Part shown: piece after piece, positions 35,005 to 43,574 of the stretch | How positions within the stretch are numbered: position 1 is the first letter of the stretch | Layout of the letters: each line of letters begins with the position of its first letter | Assembly: GCF_009720145.1 (NCBI RefSeq) | Contig: NZ_CP046252.1 | Coordinates: 248,001 to 312,000, forward strand | Reading direction: 5' to 3' | Length of the DNA: 64,000 bases | From: Sphingobium sp. CAP-1 | GTDB lineage: Bacteria > Pseudomonadota > Alphaproteobacteria > Sphingomonadales > Sphingomonadaceae | Program-made: the position numbers and the translations under genes | The notes under the pieces: generated by a model | Databases searched by the model: none | What the model saw: only the letters and a program-made list of their open reading frames with translations | Told to the model about the DNA's origin: nothing

Positions 35005-35042
35005 GATACACCTTATTCGGTTTATCCCATATAAGGTGTATC
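35005..35042. promoter_or_regulatory. XRE operator: perfect 12-bp inverted repeat
   Basis: Arms GATACACCTTAT (35005-35016) and ATAAGGTGTATC (35031-35042) around a 14-bp AT-rich centre. It lies between the leftward XRE gene and the rightward DUF6499-like gene, so binding could control both directions. Confidence 0.75.
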
Positions 35043-35149
35043 CGTTGATCGGCGCGTGTCATCGCTGCGATCGGTGCATTCAACGATGCAGGACTTGCGC
35101 GTAGCCCAGCGATGTATTTCGACTAGATTGGCAAATGGGGACGGGCGCC

Positions 35150-35422
35150 ATGAGCACATGCCGATTCAAAGATCGCGTGCCGGATTCGGCGAAGGTCACG
35201 GCCTATGACGAGAGTCATGCGCGGGACTATCTGCGCCTGCTCGATGCCGATGCCGAAGGCGCCAACTGGCGCGACGTTGCCGCGACGATCTTCGGCATCG
35301 ATGCCGCGATCGAGCCCGAACGGGCGAAGGTCATGCACGCCAGCCACCTCGCGCGCGCAAGGTGGATGACCGAGGTCGGATATGCGCATCTGCTTGGTGC
35401 GGAGCCGCCGTTAAATCGTTAA
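35150..35422 (+). CDS. DUF6499-like (transcriptional regulator-like domain) protein
   Basis: A 90-residue protein with the pattern VTAYDESHARDYLRLLDADAEG, then NWRDVAATIFGID and AKVMHASHLARARWMTEVGY, which I associate with the small DUF6499 or 'transcriptional regulator domain' proteins of sphingomonad and rhizobial ICEs. They normally precede or are fused to DUF2285, as the next gene shows. Start set at ATG 35150 (MSTCRFKD); a second in-frame ATG lies five codons upstream. Probably part of the ICE regulatory module. Confidence 0.75.
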   Translation: MSTCRFKDRVPDSAKVTAYDESHARDYLRLLDADAEGANWRDVAATIFGIDAAIEPERAKVMHASHLARARWMTEVGYAHLLGAEPPLNR

Positions 35423-35540
35423 TATTTCGTCCGATTTGGTGACGATTAAGCCGCCGATCCCGCCGCGCGACAGGCATGGTTGTGCGCAACCTTTGCGCTA
35501 TCTGGGGGCGATTGCGACGTCATCATGACATCCTTGAAGT

Positions 35541-35557
35541 ATGTGCGATACGCACAT
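35541..35557. promoter_or_regulatory. 7-bp palindrome at the DUF2285 gene start
   Basis: ATGTGCG-ATA-CGCACAT, perfect, ending 11 bp before the start codon at 35569. Could be a regulator-binding site or a small hairpin affecting translation. Confidence 0.45.
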
Positions 35558-35568
35558 GGGAGGATGCC

Positions 35569-36352
35569 ATGCCGACGCCCCCGAGGCGTCGCCAGCGGCG
35601 CGCCGACGGTCTATCCGGCGCGCTCGGGCGCGCTGATCTCGCTGCCGAATTCCTGCGAAGGAACCACACCTATCGCGCCGAACATGCGCAGATGCAGCAC
35701 AGCATCGCCAGCGGCGCCGTCGCGAGGAACGCCGCCGAGGCGGCGTTCGCACGGCGCTGGGGGTTGTCCTTTCGCGACGGCGCCGGATGACCTGTCAGAG
35801 CCGGTCGCCTGGCGTCCGGAATTGACCGCCGTCACGGTCATTCTGGACGCAGCACCGGAGGAATTTGAGACCGCGGCCCCGGCCGATCCGCGCGCGCTCG
35901 GCGCGCTGCTTGCCGACCATGCCGGGATCGACGGACGCCATGTCATCGTGGCCGACGCAGCGGGCGAGCATCGGCTTTGGCTCCGCGCGGTGACGCCCGG
36001 CCAGCCGCTGGCCGCCGTCATCCCGCTCGACAAGGATTTCATCACGCGCATCGCGAGCCTGCTGCGTTTCCACCGCCGTCTGCTCGGGCGCGCGCCGGGG
36101 CCATTGCCGCGCGGCTGGCCGCTCACCGCCTACCGGCTTATGCGGCTCGACCTGATGCTTCGTGCGTTCGACCTGCGAAGCGCCGGCGCGACTTACCGCG
36201 AGATCGCAGCCGAGCTGGGGCGCGACGATGCGACCCGATTATCGGCGAGCGACTGGAAGATGTCGGCTTCACGTTCGTTCGTCGTGCGCCTGGTCCGCGA
36301 CGCGACCGCCTTCGTCAATGGCGATTACCGCAAGCTCTTACGCATCCGCTGA
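35569..36352 (+). pseudogene. DUF2285-family regulator, frameshifted
   Basis: The N-terminal part (ADLAAEFLRRNHTYRAEHAQ, then AAFARRWGLSFRDGAG) is in the frame starting at ATG 35569, with AGGA just upstream. It hits a stop at 35788-35790. The rest (PVAWRPELTAVTVILDAAP to the DUF2285 end, DWKMSASRSFVVRLVRDAT) continues in the +1 frame from about 35775. In relatives these parts form one protein: an LRRN-type N-terminus followed by DUF2285. So either a one-base change broke the gene or there is recoding near GCGACGGCGCCGG. DUF2285 proteins are thought to regulate ICE transfer. Confidence 0.65.
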
Positions 36353-36480
36353 TTCCTGATCCTCTGTAGCCTTTGCGAGGGGTGGTCGCATCCGCGCAGC
36401 CGCACATCTTCATACCCCACCCGTTCGCTTCCAGCCTGTCATTTACGCCTCCTGCCGCCACCGCCCGCAGGAGCCATCAC

Positions 36481-36747
36481 TTGTCCGATACGCCCACCAA
36501 CCTGCCGCCCCGCTTCCTGCGCACACCGGAAGCCGCGCGCTTTCTCGGCCTCTCCGGCCGGACCCTTGAGAAGCACCGCTATTTCGGCACCGGCCCCGCC
36601 TACCGCCGGATCGGCGGTCGCGTCGTCTATTCGGTCGATGACCTGCGGGCCTGGGCCGACATCGGCACCAAGCATTCGACCTCCGATCCGGGCCAGGACG
36701 ACCTCATGCCGCGCGCGGACTCGGCCATCGCCCGGAGTCGGCGATGA
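36481..36747 (+). CDS. AlpA/MerR-like helix-turn-helix protein
   Basis: An 88-residue protein with an HTH_17-type domain: RFLRTPEAARFLGLSGRTLEKHR followed by GTGPAYRRIGGRVVYSVDDLRAW. I take TTG 36481 as start because AGGAG lies 12 bp upstream; no ATG fits, and the open frame further upstream is not protein-like. Proteins of this kind act as excisionase or activator in ICEs. Its stop overlaps the DUF2840 start (ATGA). Confidence 0.8.
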   Translation: MSDTPTNLPPRFLRTPEAARFLGLSGRTLEKHRYFGTGPAYRRIGGRVVYSVDDLRAWADIGTKHSTSDPGQDDLMPRADSAIARSRR

Positions 36748-37250
36748 GCGTCCCTCCGTCACCCATGCGTCACCGCGTGCCGTCCGATGACGGCATGACT
36801 CGTGTTGAACTGACCTGGATCGAGAAGCGGATCGAGCACTGGATCAGGTTCGGCCGCGTCGCCGTGGACGAGATCGTCGATCGCCGCCGCCGCATCGTCC
36901 GCTTCCGGCCCGGCGCGATCTTCGCGTTCGTCCGCTGGGCGGCGAACGACTACGGCACGGTTATCTCGCGCATCGACATCCTGCGCGCGGTCGGCGCGGA
37001 CGAGCCGTTCACGACGTTGCCGTTCGTGCGGCCCGGCGGCGACATCCTGCTCAAGATCGAGGGCTGGCCCAAAGTGAGTCAGGTTCTCGCAGCGATCGAC
37101 GCGACTGAAGCGGCCGGCGTCGATCCCTGCGACGCCGCGCCCGACCATTGGCGGCACGTCCACAACCGCATCGCCGCCGGACAAGCCCCGCGCTCCTACA
37201 CGCTGGAGCGTCATCGCGCCTGGCTCAAGCGCCGGGAGATCGAGGGATGA
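36744..37250 (+). CDS. DUF2840 protein
   Basis: A 168-residue DUF2840 protein (TRVELTWIEKRIEHWIRFG, then RPGAIFAFVRWAANDYGT, RIDILRA, PGGDILLKIEGWPKV). The family is found almost only beside traF in conjugative elements; activity unknown. The true start may be the later Met at residue 18. It overlaps both neighbours by ATGA, so HTH, DUF2840 and TraF form a coupled operon. Confidence 0.88.
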   Translation: MSVPPSPMRHRVPSDDGMTRVELTWIEKRIEHWIRFGRVAVDEIVDRRRRIVRFRPGAIFAFVRWAANDYGTVISRIDILRAVGADEPFTTLPFVRPGGDILLKIEGWPKVSQVLAAIDATEAAGVDPCDAAPDHWRHVHNRIAAGQAPRSYTLERHRAWLKRREIEG

Positions 37251-37804
37251 CGCGCCGCTTCTATCTCCGCGCGACAGCCTCCGTCGCCTCAGCGTTCGTC
37301 CTATCGTTCGCTGCCATCGCGCTCACCGATCCGCTTCCGCGCGTCATCTGGAACGCCAGTGCGAGCGCGCCCCTCGGCCTTTACCGCATACGGCCCGACA
37401 GCGATCCGCCCGTTGGCCCGCTTGTCGCCGTCGCGCCGCCCGAGCGGCTCGGCCGCTGGATGGCAGAGCGCGGCTATCTCGGCCGCGACGTGCCGCTGTT
37501 AAAGCATGTCGCGGCCAAGGCGGGACAGCGCGTTTGCCGGGTCGGCGCGACGATCAGCGTGGATGGGCGGGCGGTTGCCGTCGCCCTGATCCGTGACCGG
37601 ATCGGCCGTCCGCTGCCCGCGTGGCAAGGTTGCCGCATGCTCGCCGCCGGTGAGCTGCTGCTGCTCAATCCCGATCATCCCGACAGCCTGGACGGGCGCT
37701 ATTTCGGGCCGCTGCCGGCCTCGACCGTGCTCGGCCGCGCGATCCCGATCCTCACCCGAGACACCCCCGGAGCGCCGCTGACCTGGCGTGCCGCCCGGCC
37801 CTGA
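37247..37804 (+). CDS. traF: TraF-type S26 signal peptidase
   Basis: A 185-residue membrane-anchored serine protease. One N-terminal membrane segment (ASAFVLSFAAIALT) precedes the catalytic Ser in NASASAPLGLYRI; the catalytic Lys is in LLKHVAAKAGQRVC; the family-typical DSLDGRYFGPLP follows. In RP4-like systems TraF matures and cyclises the pilin TrbC. Here TrbC is encoded 7 kb downstream at 45079, consistent with that role. Confidence 0.9.
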   Translation: MTRRFYLRATASVASAFVLSFAAIALTDPLPRVIWNASASAPLGLYRIRPDSDPPVGPLVAVAPPERLGRWMAERGYLGRDVPLLKHVAAKAGQRVCRVGATISVDGRAVAVALIRDRIGRPLPAWQGCRMLAAGELLLLNPDHPDSLDGRYFGPLPASTVLGRAIPILTRDTPGAPLTWRAARP

Positions 37805-37839
37805 CCCGCATCCAACCCGCCAAACGAAAGGACATTCCC

Positions 37840-38172
37840 ATGCAGATCGGCAGCTTTTTCCGCACCGCCAACGGCTATGAAGGCATCATCGAGACAGCGA
37901 CGCTCGACATCCGCATCTCAATCGTTCCCGCCGACCCGACCGACGCCGAAAAGGCGCCGGACTGGCGCGTCCACCGCGGCGATAGCGAAGGCCCGGAGAT
38001 CGGCGCGGGCTGGAACGAGACCGGCGAACGCGCCGGAGATTACGTCTCGCTGCGCATCGACGACCCCGCGTTCGCGCAGCCGATCCGCGCCGCGCTGTTC
38101 CAGAACACGGGCGACAAATCGGTCTGGTCGCTGCGCTGGAACCGCCAGCCAAAGTCGCGCGAGCAGGACTGA
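37840..38172 (+). CDS. DUF736 protein, copy 2
   Basis: A 110-residue DUF736 protein (MQIGSFFRTANGYEGIIETATL, then WRVHRGDSEGPEIGAGW, LRIDDPAFAQPIRAALF). It shares the fold pattern of copy 1 at 33172 but is clearly diverged, so the copies are not a recent duplication and may have separate partners. It sits between traF and the transglycosylase gene, its usual place in this ICE type. ATG 37840 follows GAAAGGA. Confidence 0.9.
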   Translation: MQIGSFFRTANGYEGIIETATLDIRISIVPADPTDAEKAPDWRVHRGDSEGPEIGAGWNETGERAGDYVSLRIDDPAFAQPIRAALFQNTGDKSVWSLRWNRQPKSREQD

Positions 38173-38176
38173 GCCG

Positions 38177-39088
38177 GTGCGATCCCTGTTCATCCCTTTG
38201 TTCGCGGGAAAGCCGTCTCATCCCTTCGTCCCGCTCGGCCCAAGGCCGGCCAGCGCGCGCAGCGGAGGTCAAGGGCGGCCAAAGGCCGGCGCTTGGCGCG
38301 AACCCTTTACCGCAGAGAGCACGCTGGCAGGCTGGCGGCGAAGCGGAGTCGGATCGGTCATATTGATTGCCGCCGTCCTGCTGTCCGGTGGCGCTGCACC
38401 GGGAACGGCCTGGGCGCAAGAAGCGCCCGTTGCCGCCCCGGCCGCAGCACATCCCTATGCCGGTCATGTCGCCGACGCCGCGCGGCGGTTCGGGATTCCC
38501 GAGGCGTGGATATGGGCGGTCATGCGCGTCGAAAGCCGGGGCAATTCGCGCGCCGTCTCGCGGGCTGGCGCGATGGGACTGATGCAGATCATGCCCGCGA
38601 CTTGGGGCACGATGCGCGCCCGTTACGGTCTCGGTCCCGATCCGTTCGACGTGCGCGACAACATCATGGCGGGCGCGGCCTATCTGCGCGAGATGCACGA
38701 CCGCTACGGCAACGCGAGCGCGATGCTGGCGGCCTATAATGCGGGACCGGGGCGCTACGACGACTATTTGTCGCGCGGCCGTCCGCTGCCCGCCGAGACG
38801 GTCGGCTACCTCGCCCAGTTCACGGCCGTAGTCGGCGCGCCGGGAGCGGTCGAAACAGCGGTGAGTGCGCCGCCGGACCGCTTCGCGTGGCGTCGTGCGG
38901 CGCTATTCGTCCGCATCACAGGCAGCGGGTCCGCGCCGTCTGCCGCGCAATCGGACGACACGTCCGATGCGCCAGGATCAGTCGCGGCACGCCCTACCGA
39001 AGCGCAAGGAAGTGCTGTTCCTTCGTCGCCGGAAACGCAGGCGGACACGCTGTTCGTCCCCCGCGCCCGCGCGGGCCGACCGCAATGA
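38177..39088 (+). CDS. Lytic transglycosylase (conjugation-associated)
   Basis: A 303-residue exported muramidase-like protein that should open the peptidoglycan for the transfer channel. A long N-terminus (about 60 residues) precedes a hydrophobic signal near 58-78 ending AWAQ. The SLT domain shows the catalytic Glu in MRVESRGNSRAVS, then GAMGLMQIMPATW, GAAYLREM and AAYNAGPGRYDDY. The C-terminal tail is disordered and ends in RARAGRPQ. GTG 38177 is the probable start, 4 bp after the DUF736 stop. It corresponds in role to VirB1/TrbN. Confidence 0.85.
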   Translation: MRSLFIPLFAGKPSHPFVPLGPRPASARSGGQGRPKAGAWREPFTAESTLAGWRRSGVGSVILIAAVLLSGGAAPGTAWAQEAPVAAPAAAHPYAGHVADAARRFGIPEAWIWAVMRVESRGNSRAVSRAGAMGLMQIMPATWGTMRARYGLGPDPFDVRDNIMAGAAYLREMHDRYGNASAMLAAYNAGPGRYDDYLSRGRPLPAETVGYLAQFTAVVGAPGAVETAVSAPPDRFAWRRAALFVRITGSGSAPSAAQSDDTSDAPGSVAARPTEAQGSAVPSSPETQADTLFVPRARAGRPQ

Positions 39089-39297
39089 TTTCCCCTCGGT
39101 TCAGATGGTCCACCGGATTCAGGGAAGCGATCGGGAGGGCAGGAAACAGGGGGGAGGTGCGAGGGCAAGATACAAGCCGCACCCCGTTTCGCCGAAATGC
39201 CGAGGCTTTTCCGTGGCTTCACATGGGGGCGTCGGTCGGCGCGCGTGCCGCGCGGAAGGGAAAAGCCAGTCAAATCAACGCCTCCAATGGCACCATC

Positions 39298-39321
39298 GGC
39301 CATTTTCGGCGGAAAACGGCC
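39298..39321. repeat. Hairpin directly before the relaxase start
   Basis: GGCCATTTTC-GGCG-GAAAACGGCC, ten-base arms with one T/C mismatch, ending 5 bp before the relaxase ATG. The relaxase has no clear ribosome site. The 39089-39326 interval is the most likely home of oriT, but I cannot identify a nick site. Confidence 0.45.
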
Positions 39322-39326
39322 CGGCC

Positions 39327-41084
39327 ATGAGCGAGGATCGCGAGTTCCGCGTCCGGCCCGGCAAGGCCAAGCGCAGCTCGGCGGGAAGCCGTAACGCGCG
39401 GGGCCTGGTCGCCGAGGTGCTGCGCGTCGCCGCGATGAGCGGCGGGGGCCAGCGTGGCGGCTGGGGCGGATCGCGTCGGCGCGGCCAATCGAGCTTCGGC
39501 AAGGGCCGCACAGCTTTCGCACGCAGTCGCCTGTTCGGCTCGGGCCGGCGCGTGCTGGTGAAGGCGCTCCCCGTCCGTCATCGCATCAGCGGCCGGCGCA
39601 TGGCGCCGTTGTCTGCGCACATCGCTTATCTGAAGCGCGAAGGCGTGACCCGCGACGGCTCGCCGACACGCATGTTCGACGCCGAGTCCGATCGCGCCGA
39701 CGATCGCGGGTTCGCCGAACGCTGCAAGGACGACCGGCATCATTTCCGCATCATCGTTTCGCCCGAGGACGCCGCCGACCTCACCGATCTTCGCGAATAC
39801 ACCCGCGATCTCGTGCGCCAGATGGAGGCGGACCTGGGGACGCGGCTCGATTGGATCGCGGTCGATCACTGGAACACTGACAATCCGCACGTCCATCTGC
39901 TCGTGCGCGGCGTCACCGACCAGGGCGCGGATCTCGTCATGGCGCGCGACTATATCAGCCACGGTCTGCGTTCTCGCGCCGAGGAACTGGCCTTCGCCGA
40001 GCTGGGGCCGAAGCCCGAGCATGAAATCAGCCGGGCGCTCGACCGCGAGGTGACGGCCGAGCGTTGGACCCGGCTCGACACCGAGATTGGCCGCGCGGCC
40101 GACGAGCTGGGCGTGATCGACCTGCGCCCCGAACGGCCCGGCCTGAACGATCCGCAGCTCCGCCGCTTGATGGTCGGACGGTTGCAGCATCTGGAGACGA
40201 TGGGCCTCGCCGCCGAGGGAGAGCCAGGCCAATGGGCGGTGGCCGAAGGCGCGCAATCCAGGCTGCGCGAGCTCGCCGCGCGCGGTGACATCATCCGCAC
40301 GATCGGCCAGGCCCTCAAGGATCAGGGACAGGATCGACCGCTCGACAGCTATGCCGTCGTGAGCGGCGCACCTGAGAAGCCGATCGCCGGCCGGTTGATC
40401 GACAAGGGATTGCACGATGAACTTACCGGCGCGGCCTATGCCGTGATCGACGGCACGGACGGCCGCACCCACCATGTCCGGCTACCGGGGATCGAGGCGC
40501 TGGAACAAAGCCCGGCGCTCGGCGGGATCGTCGAGTTGCGCGCGATCGGCAAGGCGGGCGAGGCCAAGCCGACCCTGATCCTCGCCACGCGGTCGGACCT
40601 GGACCTATCCGCGCAGGTGAAGGCCCCCGGCGCGACCTGGCTCGATCATCGGCTGATCGAGCGCGGCGCCGGCGTTGGAGACGCCGGGTTCGGCGCCGAG
40701 GTGCGCCGGGCGATGAATGCCCGAACCGATCATCTCGTCCGCGAGGGGCTGGCGCGCCGCTATGGCGAACGCACCGTGTTCGAGCGCGGGCTGATCGACA
40801 CGCTGCGCCGCCGCGAGCTGGATGCGGTCGGGGCGAAGATCGCCGGAGAAACCGGCCTGGCTTACCGGCCCACGCAGGCCGGCGAGAAGGTTGCGGGCGT
40901 CGTCCGCCAGCGCCTTGCCCTCGCGTCGGGTCGCTTCGCCATGATCGACAACGGATTGGGCTTCCGCCTCGTGCCTTGGGCCAGCGCCCTCGAACAGCAA
41001 CTCGGCCGTCAGGTGTCCGGCATCGTCCGCGACGGCGGCGGGCTCGACCTGATGGTGGGCCGCAAGCGCGGCCTCGGCATCTGA
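39327..41084 (+). CDS. Relaxase, VirD2/TraI (MOBP)-like with DUF3363
   Basis: A 585-residue relaxase that should nick oriT and pilot the strand. Seen: a basic N-terminus, Tyr at HIAYLKREG (near 101) as candidate nucleophile, HHFRIIVSPEDA (138-149), and the HUH metal motif HWNTDNPHVHLLVRG (H181, H188, H190). The C-terminal roughly 350 residues match DUF3363. ATG 39327 gives the usual MSEDREFRVRPGKA start; the long open extension to 38865 is not protein-like. The next gene is the coupling protein gene traG, 15 bp away. Confidence 0.9.
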   Translation: MSEDREFRVRPGKAKRSSAGSRNARGLVAEVLRVAAMSGGGQRGGWGGSRRRGQSSFGKGRTAFARSRLFGSGRRVLVKALPVRHRISGRRMAPLSAHIAYLKREGVTRDGSPTRMFDAESDRADDRGFAERCKDDRHHFRIIVSPEDAADLTDLREYTRDLVRQMEADLGTRLDWIAVDHWNTDNPHVHLLVRGVTDQGADLVMARDYISHGLRSRAEELAFAELGPKPEHEISRALDREVTAERWTRLDTEIGRAADELGVIDLRPERPGLNDPQLRRLMVGRLQHLETMGLAAEGEPGQWAVAEGAQSRLRELAARGDIIRTIGQALKDQGQDRPLDSYAVVSGAPEKPIAGRLIDKGLHDELTGAAYAVIDGTDGRTHHVRLPGIEALEQSPALGGIVELRAIGKAGEAKPTLILATRSDLDLSAQVKAPGATWLDHRLIERGAGVGDAGFGAEVRRAMNARTDHLVREGLARRYGERTVFERGLIDTLRRRELDAVGAKIAGETGLAYRPTQAGEKVAGVVRQRLALASGRFAMIDNGLGFRLVPWASALEQQLGRQVSGIVRDGGGLDLMVGRKRGLGI

Positions 41085-41099
41085 ACAAGGAGACATTCC

Positions 41100-43079
41100 A
41101 TGCCTGCTACCAAAATCCTGTGGGGCCAGATCATCGCGGTGTTCTTTATCGTGCTGACCGCGATCTGGAGCGCGACGCAATGGACGGCAACGGCGTTGGC
41201 GTATCAGCCCGAGCTTGGTGAACCCTGGTTCGTGGCGCTCGGCTGGCCCGTCTATCCGCCATACGCCTTTTTCTGGTGGTGGTTTAGTTTCGACGCCTAT
41301 GCGCCCGACATCTTCCAGACCGGCGCGTTCATCGCCGCGTCGGGTGGGTTCGGGTCCATCGCTGTCGCCATCGCCATGTCGGTCTGGCGGGCGCGCGAGG
41401 CGAGGAACGCCGAGACCTATGGCTCGGCGCGCTGGGCGACCGAGGAGGAGGTGCGCGCGGCCGGACTGCTCGGCGGCGACGGCGTTGTGATTGGAAAGCT
41501 GGGCCGCGCCTATCTCCGCCACGACGGCCCCGAGCATGTGCTATGCTACGCCCCGACCCGAAGCGGCAAGGGCGTCGGCCTCGTGGTGCCCTCGCTTTTG
41601 ACCTGGCCGGCGTCGGCGATCGTCCACGACATCAAGGGCGAGAACTGGACATTGACCGCCGGCTTTCGTGCGAAGCATGGCCGTATCCTGTTGTTCGACC
41701 CGACCAACGCCGCATCGGATGCCTATAATCCGCTGCTGGAAGTTCGCCGCGGTGAACGGGAAGTGCGCGACGTACAGAATGTCGCCGATGTGCTGGTCGA
41801 TCCCGAAGGCAGTCTCGAGCGCCGCAATCACTGGGAGAAGACCTCGCATTCGTTGCTGGTCGGCGCGATCCTCCACGTCCTCTACGCCGAGCCGGACAAG
41901 ACGCTGGCCGGCGTGGCCTCGTTTCTCTCCGATCCATCGCGCACAATCGAGCAGACGCTGGCGGCGATGATGGCGACGCCGCATCTGGGCGAAGCCGGGG
42001 TGCATCCGGTCGTCGCCAGCGCGGCGCGCGAACTGCTGAACAAATCCGACAACGAGCGATCGGGGGTACTCAGCACCGCCATGTCGTTCCTCGGGCTATA
42101 TCGCGATCCCGTGGTCGCCCAGGTCACGCGCGCCTGCCACTGGCGCGTCATGGATCTGATCGCAGGCGAACAGCCGACGACGCTCTACTTCGTCATTCCC
42201 CCCAGCGACATCTCGCGGACCAAACCGCTGATCCGTCTGATGCTCAACCAGATCGGGCGACGGTTGACGGAGGAACTGCCGAGCGGCGCGAAGCGTCACC
42301 GCCTGCTCCTGATGCTCGACGAGTTCCCGGCGCTGGGGAGGCTCGATTTTTTCGAGAGCGCGCTGGCGTTCATGGCCGGCTATGGGCTGAAATCCTTCCT
42401 GATCGCGCAGTCGCTGAATCAGATTGAGAAAGCCTATGGGCAGGACAACGCGATCCTCGATAACTGCCACGTCCGGGTGAGCTTCGCGACGAACAACGAG
42501 CGGACGGGAGAGCGCGTGTCGAAGGCGCTCGGCACCAAGACCGAGATGCGGGCGATGAAGAACTATGCCGGGCACAGGCTTTCGCCCTGGCTCGGACATC
42601 TGATGGTGTCGCGCTCCGAAACCGCCCGTCAACTTTTGACTCAGGGCGAGGTCATGCAGCTCCCGCCCGATGAAGAAATCGTCATGGTGTCGGGCGTCCA
42701 TCCGATCCGCGCGAAGAAGGCGGCCTATTACATCGATCCCCGGCTCGCCGAACGAATCTTGCCGCCGCCCGATCCGATCGCGTCGCAGCATCGGGAGGTC
42801 CGTCCCGATGACTGGACGGGGCGCACAGCCATCGTCGATCCCGCCGATGTGGCGCGGATTGTTCGCGCCCAGGAGGACGTCGCGAATGGCGGGCTGCGCC
42901 GCGAGCCCGAACTGCCCGAGCATGTCGCCATAGCGCCCGAGACGCCGCCGCCCGCGCAGGAGTTTTCGATCGTGGACGATGAGCCCGACGACGACGCGCG
43001 GCAGGCAGCCGTGCGACGCCGGATGCAAGGTATTGCGCGGCAGGCGTCGCTCGACCCCGGCGACGGTATCGAGCTGTAG
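41100..43079 (+). CDS. traG: Type IV coupling protein TraG/VirD4
   Basis: A 659-residue inner-membrane ATPase linking relaxosome to pore. N-terminal membrane segments (IIAVFFIVLTAIWSA and PYAFFWWWFSFDAY regions), Walker A YAPTRSGKGVGLVVPSLL near residues 148-165, the WPASAIVHDIKGEN strand, Walker B LLLMLDEFPALGRLDF near 405, and the RSETARQLLTQGEVMQLP motif typical of VirD4. AAGGAG lies ahead of the ATG. Complete. Confidence 0.95.
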   Translation: MPATKILWGQIIAVFFIVLTAIWSATQWTATALAYQPELGEPWFVALGWPVYPPYAFFWWWFSFDAYAPDIFQTGAFIAASGGFGSIAVAIAMSVWRAREARNAETYGSARWATEEEVRAAGLLGGDGVVIGKLGRAYLRHDGPEHVLCYAPTRSGKGVGLVVPSLLTWPASAIVHDIKGENWTLTAGFRAKHGRILLFDPTNAASDAYNPLLEVRRGEREVRDVQNVADVLVDPEGSLERRNHWEKTSHSLLVGAILHVLYAEPDKTLAGVASFLSDPSRTIEQTLAAMMATPHLGEAGVHPVVASAARELLNKSDNERSGVLSTAMSFLGLYRDPVVAQVTRACHWRVMDLIAGEQPTTLYFVIPPSDISRTKPLIRLMLNQIGRRLTEELPSGAKRHRLLLMLDEFPALGRLDFFESALAFMAGYGLKSFLIAQSLNQIEKAYGQDNAILDNCHVRVSFATNNERTGERVSKALGTKTEMRAMKNYAGHRLSPWLGHLMVSRSETARQLLTQGEVMQLPPDEEIVMVSGVHPIRAKKAAYYIDPRLAERILPPPDPIASQHREVRPDDWTGRTAIVDPADVARIVRAQEDVANGGLRREPELPEHVAIAPETPPPAQEFSIVDDEPDDDARQAAVRRRMQGIARQASLDPGDGIEL

Positions 43080-43088
43080 GCTGCGATC

Positions 43089-43574
43089 ATGCGCGTCCGA
43101 CTCAATGTCTATTTCCCGCCCACGCTCGCCAAGCAGGTCGACGAGCTAGCGATCCGGCGACGTATCTCGCGATCGGCGATCGTCGAGGCGGCAGTGGCTT
43201 CCTATCTGTCGCCGGATGGCGCCGATCGCATGGAGGCGGCGTTCGCTCGCCGGCTCGACCGGCTGTCGCGCCAAGTGCAGCGGTTGGAGCGGAATACCGG
43301 CCTTTCGACCGAGGCGCTGGCGCTGTTCGTGCGGTTCTGGCTGTCCGTGACACCGCCGCTCCCCGACGAGGATCAGGCGGCCGCACAGGTGAAGGGCCGG
43401 AAGCGCTACGAAGGTTTCATCGAAACGCTCGGTCGGCGCTATGCCAGCGGCAAGAGCCTGCTCGACGAAATCGGACGGGATATTGCGCCTCAGGATGACA
43501 GCACGATGGACAGAACCAGCGATAGCACGCCGAGCGCAAGCGAGATTCCTCCGAGCCATGCCGATAGGCGATAG
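43089..43574 (+). CDS. CopG/ribbon-helix-helix regulator of the tra/trb junction
   Basis: A 161-residue protein with an RHH domain (MRVRLNVYFPPTLAKQVDELA, then ISRSAIVEAAVASYL) and a helical C-terminal part. It usually sits between traG and trbB and may bind the relaxosome or the operon promoter. Its last 28 codons overlap a leftward gene, and the tail (DDSTMDRTSDSTPSASEIPPS) looks unstructured, so the original C-terminus may have been replaced by an insertion. Confidence 0.85.
   Translation: MRVRLNVYFPPTLAKQVDELAIRRRISRSAIVEAAVASYLSPDGADRMEAAFARRLDRLSRQVQRLERNTGLSTEALALFVRFWLSVTPPLPDEDQAAAQVKGRKRYEGFIETLGRRYASGKSLLDEIGRDIAPQDDSTMDRTSDSTPSASEIPPSHADRR

Noticed and set aside
38865..39326. N-terminal extension of the relaxase
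   Set aside because: It overlaps the transglycosylase gene in another frame and lacks protein-like composition; ATG 39327 gives the family start.
40605..41537. A 310-residue leftward frame across relaxase and traG
   Set aside because: It is antisense to two clear genes; long antisense frames are frequent in GC-rich DNA.
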